Below, piece after piece: positions 59,038 through 64,000 of a DNA stretch of 64,000 bases (positions within the stretch are counted from its first letter, which is position 1; every line of letters begins with the position of its first letter). The position numbers and the translations under genes are program-made. The stretch lies in the NCBI RefSeq assembly GCF_001429165.1, contig NZ_LMIR01000003.1, positions 62,001 through 126,000 on the forward strand. The letters run 5' to 3'. Origin of the DNA: Agromyces sp. Root81 (GTDB taxonomy: Bacteria > Actinomycetota > Actinomycetes > Actinomycetales > Microbacteriaceae). The notes under the pieces were generated by a model. It was not told the origin of the DNA, did no database searches, and was given only the letters and a program-made list of their open reading frames with translations.

Positions 59038-59328
59038 ATGTCATTCCAGGCCTATCTCGACAACATCGAGAAGAAGACCGGGCTCACGCCGCGGCAGTTC
59101 GTCGAACTCGCGACGGCGAAGGGCTTCGGCGAGGGCACGAAGGCGACGCCCATCGTGGCGTGGTTGAAGGAGGACTACGGCCTCGGGCAGGGGCACGCGA
59201 TGGCACTCGTGCACGTCATCACCAAGGGCCCGCAGATCAGCACCAAGCATGTCGGCACCGACGGCGTGCACCGCGACGCCACCGACACGCTCTGGCTCGA
59301 CGGGGCGGCCACGAATCCCAACGGGTAG
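59038..59328 (+). CDS. DUF4287 domain protein
   Basis: A 96-residue protein beginning MSFQAYLDNIEKKTGLTPRQFVELATAKGF and continuing WLKEDYGLGQGHAMALVHVI, the DUF4287 pattern. Function unknown. GGAGGGAA before ATG 59038 decides the start against an in-frame ATG at 58951. It converges with the Nudix gene 12 bp downstream. Confidence 0.88.
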   Translation: MSFQAYLDNIEKKTGLTPRQFVELATAKGFGEGTKATPIVAWLKEDYGLGQGHAMALVHVITKGPQISTKHVGTDGVHRDATDTLWLDGAATNPNG

Positions 59329-59340
59329 TCGCCGAGGGCC

Positions 59341-60063
59341 CTACAGGTCGTCGGGTTCGACGATGCGCTCGTGGTTCCACGGCTCCGCCCAGCCGAGCTC
59401 GTCGAACATGCGGGCGAGCACGAGCGCGGTGACGCCCCAGACGAGGCGGCCGCCGACGGTGAACGCGGGCGAACGGTAGGTACGCCCGCTGAAGGTGAGC
59501 TGCGTGATCGCCCGGTTGGCGGGGTCGAGCATCTCGGCGACGGGCACGCGGAAGACGTCGACGGACTCGTCGTGATCGACGGCCGCCACCTCCGACGGGC
59601 GCGTCCACCACGCCGGCACGGGCGTGACGAGATGCCTGCTCACCGGCACCGGCATGGGCGGCAGCGTGCCGAGCGGCTCGATGCCGTCGACCTCGACACC
59701 GGTCTCCTCGTACGCCTCACGGAGAGCGCCGGCGATCGGCCCGGAGTCGGATGCCTCGAGCCGCCCGCCCGGGAACGCGATCTGCCCGGCATGGCTGCCG
59801 AGGGTCGCGGCCCGGCGCAGCAGCAGCACGTCGAGGTCGCCGGGCACCGCTCCGCCGGTGCGCGCCGGCACCGCGTCGAGCACCCCGAAGAGCACGAGCA
59901 CCGCGGCCGGGCGGAGCGCCGTGGCATCCGCTCGCCGGTTCGGCCAGTCGCTGCGCCACTCGAGCCCGCGCTCGCACAACGCGATGAGCTCGGCACGTGC
60001 ATCGGCGATGGCGTTCAGGAGTCCTCCCGGGGGGGTGACGTCGCACGAGTGCCATCCTGCCAC
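59341..60063 (-). CDS. CoA pyrophosphatase-type Nudix hydrolase
   Basis: A 240-residue Nudix hydrolase of the NudL/CoA pyrophosphatase group. The CoA-specific upstream motif reads SHAGQIAFPGGRLE at 90-103, and the box ends in REAYEETGV at 115-123. The enzyme cleaves CoA or its derivatives to 3',5'-ADP and phosphopantetheine. The start is GTG 60063. It is divergent from the hypothetical gene at 60166. Confidence 0.9.
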   Translation of the reverse strand: MAGWHSCDVTPPGGLLNAIADARAELIALCERGLEWRSDWPNRRADATALRPAAVLVLFGVLDAVPARTGGAVPGDLDVLLLRRAATLGSHAGQIAFPGGRLEASDSGPIAGALREAYEETGVEVDGIEPLGTLPPMPVPVSRHLVTPVPAWWTRPSEVAAVDHDESVDVFRVPVAEMLDPANRAITQLTFSGRTYRSPAFTVGGRLVWGVTALVLARMFDELGWAEPWNHERIVEPDDL

Positions 60064-60165
60064 CTCGGTCAGGGAGCACGGGGATCGGAACGCCTACACT
60101 CGTCGGGGCGCGCGGCAACTCCGCCGCGATGAACCAGCGCCGACGACCGACCAGGAGACCGCTCG

Positions 60166-60582
60166 ATGAACGCACCGGAGCCGACGGAGGCCATCGAGTC
60201 GGTGGCGCTCGAGTTCGAGAACGGCACGCTGCCGCCGGCGCAGCTCTCGCATCGCGTGCACCTGGCCCTCGGATGGCACTACCTGCAGCGCGACGGCTTC
60301 CCCGCCGGTGCCGCGACGTTCTGCGAGCATCTGCAGCGCTACGTGCAGGCCGTCGGTGCGATCGGCAAGTACCACGAGACCATCACCTGGGCCTACCTCG
60401 TGCTGCTGAACGAGGAGCGCACGCTGCGGGCCGAGCCCGGCGAGACCTTCGACGCGATGATCGCGCGACGGCCCGACCTGCTCGACCACCGCGCCGGCGC
60501 CCTGCGGCAGTGTTACACCGCCGAGGAGCTCGACGCCCCGGAGGCGCGCACCACGTTCATGCTGCCCCGGGGCGCCGGCTGA
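60166..60582 (+). CDS. Hypothetical protein
   Basis: A 138-residue soluble protein, unrecognised. It is largely helical with the motifs LSHRVHLALGWHYLQRDGF, KYHETITWAYLVLLNEE and LDHRAGALRQCY. AGGAG precedes ATG 60166. Codon use matches the chromosome. Confidence 0.7.
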   Translation: MNAPEPTEAIESVALEFENGTLPPAQLSHRVHLALGWHYLQRDGFPAGAATFCEHLQRYVQAVGAIGKYHETITWAYLVLLNEERTLRAEPGETFDAMIARRPDLLDHRAGALRQCYTAEELDAPEARTTFMLPRGAG

Positions 60583-60615
60583 CGAGCCGCGATCGTCGAA
60601 CCGACGACCCGCTCA

Positions 60616-62073
60616 TCAGTCCTCGACCGACGCCTGAGACTCGACGGAGGACTGGCCCTCCCCGGAGGCATCCACGTGCTTCGCCGGGTTGCGGATCGCC
60701 CAGACCACGCCGGCCACGGCGACGACGACGAGGGAGCCCATGAGCGCCCAGTTCACCCAGTCGGTGCGGCCGGTGAGCAGGTCGAGGTTCGTCAGCATCA
60801 GATACAGGCCGATGATGAGCCCGACGACACCGAGCGCCGGCGCGATGATCACGCGGAACACGCCGTGCCCGCGCCGATCACGGCGGAAGAAGGCGATCAC
60901 GCTGACCATGCAGAGCGCCTGCAGGGCGACGACGCCGATGATGCCGACGCCGTTCGTCCAGAGCAGCAGGTGCAGGTACGGGTCCCCGTTGAACACGAGG
61001 GCGACGACGATCAGCACCAGCGAGGAGATGGTGGTGACCATGCTGGCGAGCGCGGGTGAACGGTAGCGCGGGTGGGTCCGGCCGAGCTTCGCCGGCAGGA
61101 TGCGCTCGCGGCCGAGCGCGAACAGGTAGCGGGATGTCGCGTTGTGGAAGGCGATCGTCGCGGCGAGGATGCTCGTGACGATCAGCAGCCCCATCACGAG
61201 CACCGCCCAGCTGCCGAGGTAGGACTCGGCGAGCATGAAGTAGAGCCCCTGGAAGACGTCGGAGAGGGTGAACTCGGTGAGTCCGTCGACGCCCATCGCC
61301 GCGACGGCGACCCAGGCGATGAACCCGTAGAAGAGGGCGAGGAACCCCACCGCGAAGTACGTCGCCCGCGGCACGGTGCGCTTCGGGTCACGGGCCTCCT
61401 CGGCGTAGATCGCCGTGCCCTCGAAGCCGATGAACGCGCCGAGGGCGAGTACGAACATGCCGCCGCTGCCCGCGTTGAAGACGTTGACGGGGGCGAAGGG
61501 CTCGAGCGAGAAGTTCGTCGTACCCTCGGTCACCAGCACGGCGACCGCGAGCACCACGAGGATCGCCACCTCGAGCGTCATCAGCACTGCGAGCACACGG
61601 GCGCCGATGTCGATCTGCCGGTACCCGAGGAATGCGACGATCGCGACGGCGATCAGCGCGTACACCGACCAGTGCAGCTCGAGCCCGAACGCGTCGGAGA
61701 ACGTCGTCTGGGCGTAGAACCCGAAGAAGCCGTAGAACCCTCCGCAGATGAGGGCGTACGACAGCAGGGCGACGAACGCCGCGCCGACACCGGCCGGGCG
61801 CCCGAGCCCCCGGCCGATGAAGGCGTAGAACGCCCCCGCATTGCGCACGTACAGCGCGAAGGCGGTCAGTCCCGCCGCGCACAGGATGTACACGATGCCG
61901 CTGAAGACGTAGGCACCGGCCGCGCCGATGCCGCCGAGTCGGAACGCCAGCGGCGCCGCCCCTGCCATGACGGCGAGGGGTGCCGCCGCCGCGACCACGA
62001 AGAAGAAGATGTCGAACGTGCCCAGCTTGCCGCGGGCCAGTCCCTGTTGCTCGTCAGTCGTGGTCGTGGTCAT
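60616..62073 (-). CDS. APC family amino acid permease
   Basis: A 485-residue APC-superfamily transporter with about 12 helices. Helix 1 has FVVAAAAPLAVMAGAAPLAFRLGGIGAAGAY, and the GFEGTAIYAEEARDPKRTVPRAT motif in the middle is typical of amino acid/polyamine antiporters. AGGAGGAG precedes ATG 62073. It is downstream of the amidase on the same strand with an 80-bp gap, so it may import the amide substrate or export the product. The substrate is not certain. Confidence 0.9.
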   Translation of the reverse strand: MTTTTTDEQQGLARGKLGTFDIFFFVVAAAAPLAVMAGAAPLAFRLGGIGAAGAYVFSGIVYILCAAGLTAFALYVRNAGAFYAFIGRGLGRPAGVGAAFVALLSYALICGGFYGFFGFYAQTTFSDAFGLELHWSVYALIAVAIVAFLGYRQIDIGARVLAVLMTLEVAILVVLAVAVLVTEGTTNFSLEPFAPVNVFNAGSGGMFVLALGAFIGFEGTAIYAEEARDPKRTVPRATYFAVGFLALFYGFIAWVAVAAMGVDGLTEFTLSDVFQGLYFMLAESYLGSWAVLVMGLLIVTSILAATIAFHNATSRYLFALGRERILPAKLGRTHPRYRSPALASMVTTISSLVLIVVALVFNGDPYLHLLLWTNGVGIIGVVALQALCMVSVIAFFRRDRRGHGVFRVIIAPALGVVGLIIGLYLMLTNLDLLTGRTDWVNWALMGSLVVVAVAGVVWAIRNPAKHVDASGEGQSSVESQASVED

Positions 62074-62152
62074 GGTGCTCCTCCTGGATGTCAGAAACGG
62101 GGGTGACAGCGGTGGTGCATGGTGGTGCGGTGATGCGGGAGTGCGTTTCGGC

Positions 62153-63547
62153 TCAGAGCGCCGGCCACCAGGCCGGGTCGGTCCACAGGGCGAGCTCCTG
62201 CTCGAGGGCGGCGCCCACGCGGAAGACGGTGGTGTCGTCGTAGGTGCGGCCCACGATCTGCACGCCGGTCGGCACGCCGTTCGGCGCGATGCCCGACGGC
62301 ACCGAGAGCACCGGCACGCGGCCGATGACGTTGAACGGCAGGGTCATGAGCTGCGAGAACACCGTGTCGCTGTCGGTGGCCGGCTCGTCGGCGGCGAGGC
62401 CGGTGCTCGCGACCGTCGGGCAGATCATCACGTCGTAGTCGAGCATGATCTCGGCGAACGGACGGTAGAAGGCGGACTCGGCGACGAGGCCCTCGACGTA
62501 GTCGCCGCCCCGGGCGGCCTTCGCCGCGAAGGCTCGCGTGTACGGCATGAGCTGCGCGGCCCGCTCGGGGTCGCCCTCGACGATGCTCTCGATGAACGGC
62601 CCCATGACGGCGCCGAAGTGCGGCCAGGCCGTCTCCTGCACCTGCTCGGGCGTCCACGGCAGGGTGACCTCGACGACGGTCGCGCCGGCGAAGGTCAGCG
62701 CCGCGGCGACGGCACGGGTGTTCGCCTCGACCGCGGGATCGACCTCGTACGCGCCGAGCTGCAGGCACAGGGCGACCCGGATGCCGCGGAGCGAGCCGAC
62801 CGCGCCCGAGACCGCCGCGATGTCGCGCAGCGATGCTGCGTCGCCGACCCACGGGCCGGCGATCACGTTCTGCAGCATGGCGACGTCGGCGACGCTGCGT
62901 CCCATCGGGCCGTCGGCGCAGTACGTGTCGGAGTTGAAGGGAGCCATGCCCGGCACCCGGCCGAACGGCGGCTTGAAGCCGACGACGCCGCAGAACGACG
63001 CCGGAATGCGGATCGACCCGCCGATGTCGGAACCGGTGGCGAGCACCGTCGAGCCGGCGGCGAGCACCGCGCCCGAGCCGCCCGACGAACCGCCCGGCGT
63101 GTAGTCGGGGTTCCACGGGTTGCGGGTGATGCCCCACAGCTTCGAGTGGGTGACGGGCGAGCAGCAGTACTCGGGGGTCTTGGTGCGGCCGTGGATGACG
63201 GCGCCGGCGTCCTGGATGCGCTCCACGATCGGGTGCGTGACATCGGCGATGTTGCCCTGCTCGAGCAGGCAGCCGTCTTCGAGCAGCCGGCCTTCGACGG
63301 GCTGCTCGTCCTTCAGCATCAACGGGATGCCCTCGAGCGCGCGCACCTGGTCGCCGGCCGCGAATCGCGCCTCGGAGACGACGGCTGCGGCCCGCGCCTC
63401 GTCGAGCCACTGCTCGGTGACGGCGTTGATCGTGGGCTCGGTCGCCTCGGTGCGTGCGATCACCGATTCGAGCAGTTCGACCGGGGAGAGCTCCCGGCTT
63501 CGGAACAGCTCGGATGCTTCGGTGGCCGTGAGCCGATACAGATCCAT
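62153..63547 (-). CDS. Amidase (amidase signature family)
   Basis: A 464-residue amidase-signature enzyme. The Ser-Ser-Lys triad is fully visible with FAAH-like spacing: Lys79 (LMLKD), Ser154 (PGGSSGG) and Ser178 (GSDIGGSIR), 75 and 24 residues apart. It hydrolyses an amide to acid and ammonia; the substrate is unknown. ATG 63547 is preferred over 63610, which would run through the operator. It is first of an operon with the APC permease and divergent from a TetR gene. Confidence 0.92.
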   Translation of the reverse strand: MDLYRLTATEASELFRSRELSPVELLESVIARTEATEPTINAVTEQWLDEARAAAVVSEARFAAGDQVRALEGIPLMLKDEQPVEGRLLEDGCLLEQGNIADVTHPIVERIQDAGAVIHGRTKTPEYCCSPVTHSKLWGITRNPWNPDYTPGGSSGGSGAVLAAGSTVLATGSDIGGSIRIPASFCGVVGFKPPFGRVPGMAPFNSDTYCADGPMGRSVADVAMLQNVIAGPWVGDAASLRDIAAVSGAVGSLRGIRVALCLQLGAYEVDPAVEANTRAVAAALTFAGATVVEVTLPWTPEQVQETAWPHFGAVMGPFIESIVEGDPERAAQLMPYTRAFAAKAARGGDYVEGLVAESAFYRPFAEIMLDYDVMICPTVASTGLAADEPATDSDTVFSQLMTLPFNVIGRVPVLSVPSGIAPNGVPTGVQIVGRTYDDTTVFRVGAALEQELALWTDPAWWPAL

Positions 63548-63566
63548 GAAGTGGTGCCTTTCGCGC

Positions 63567-63585
63567 GTCCGTACAATGTACGGAC
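63567..63585. promoter_or_regulatory. TetR operator
   Basis: GTCCGTACAATGTACGGAC is a perfect 19-bp palindrome (central A) in the 53-bp gap between the divergent amidase and TetR genes; the CGTACAATGTACG core is a common TetR-family target form. Confidence 0.9.
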
Positions 63586-63600
63586 GATACTGTTGCACGC

Positions 63601-64000
63601 ATGGCGCCACGTCAAGAGGTTGAGGAGATTCGGCAGAATCTGACTCGACGCGACCTCACCTCGGCCGCGATCACGCTGATCGAACGCGACGGGCTCGGCG
63701 CGTTGACGATGCGGCGACTCGCCGCCGAGCTCGACTGCGCGCCGATGAGCCTCTACACGCACGTGCGCAATCGCGACGACCTGATCGACGCGATCGTCGA
63801 CCAACTGATCGAGCTGCTCGACCTGCACGAGCCGAGCGGCGAGAGCTGGCAGGAGATCGTGTGCCAGACGTTCCGGGCGTACCGCGATCTGGCCGTGCGG
63901 GTGCCGAAGTCGTTCGAGCTGCTCGCCCTCGCGCCGTACGACACGTCACCCGTCGCGCCGCACCTGGCCAGGTTCGTGGCGAGCCTCGAGGCCGCCGGCC
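63601..64000 (+). CDS. TetR family regulator (3' end outside window)
   Basis: An open frame from ATG 63601 to the window end, at least 133 residues. The N-terminus reads MAPRQEVEEIRQNLTRRDLTSAAITLIERDG and the HTH continues LTMRRLAAELDCAPMSLYTHVRNRDDLIDAIVD, followed by the first helices of a TetR_C-type domain. It is divergent from the amidase/permease operon with one palindrome between them, so it is the likely repressor of that operon. Truncated only by the window edge. Confidence 0.92.
   Translation, partial: MAPRQEVEEIRQNLTRRDLTSAAITLIERDGLGALTMRRLAAELDCAPMSLYTHVRNRDDLIDAIVDQLIELLDLHEPSGESWQEIVCQTFRAYRDLAVRVPKSFELLALAPYDTSPVAPHLARFVASLEAAG

Overview
The window is one contiguous piece of a high-GC actinobacterial chromosome. 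Near-exclusive G/C third positions, frequent GTG starts, an Lsr2 paralogue, tandem ClpP genes with a ClgR/PopR-type regulator, an LAxTG cell-wall sorting signal and a REP-like palindrome built on 'tcgcttcgctcgctcc' all fit Microbacteriaceae (Agromyces/Microbacterium-like). The exact genus cannot be fixed from the sequence alone.

Layout. About 0-13 kb holds metabolic and housekeeping genes: glycerate kinase with a ThuA-like protein, an Eis-type acetyltransferase, RidA, an AI-2E family membrane protein, a DHA2-type MFS exporter, a lipase-maturation-factor homologue, a Nudix/oxidoreductase pair, an MBL hydrolase, and a MarR regulator divergent from an F420-type reductase. At 14.8-16.6 kb is a compact proteolysis module: two overlapping clpP genes, the second lacking the active-site serine, convergent with a ClgR/PopR-like regulator that ends in -LLAA. 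At 16.7-29.5 kb follow redox enzymes, a Tat-exported amine oxidase with an Lrp regulator, and enzyme/regulator pairs (TetR with two alpha/beta hydrolases, WYL with an epoxide hydrolase). At 29.7-36 kb are a secreted metal-dependent hydrolase with a discoidin domain and a four-gene PotABCD-type ABC importer. At 37.4-43.9 kb is a sugar locus: a GH38-like alpha-mannosidase family enzyme, two permeases, a binding lipoprotein and a ROK regulator.

The 44-49.1 kb stretch looks like a foreign or rearranged island. It has lsr2 between scraps resembling an IS21-family element, then a lower-GC 1132-residue surface protein (signal peptide, eleven ASEVxD hexapeptide repeats, beta-helix glycosidase, LamG-like domain, LAMTG sorting signal), then a truncated, frameshifted sugar-binding-lipoprotein pseudogene. 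Normal chromosome resumes with gluconokinase at 49.5 kb. At 49.5-64 kb are a dioxygenase-like lipoprotein, cupin and TetR regulators, an ATP-dependent DNA ligase, several small membrane proteins, two-domain redox enzymes, a CoA-type Nudix hydrolase and an amidase/amino-acid-permease operon with a divergent TetR gene that runs off the window.

A recurring theme is the self-contained divergon: a regulator transcribed away from one or two enzymes with visible palindromic operators between them. Clear examples are at 11.9, 22.8, 27.3, 56.3 and 63.6 kb.
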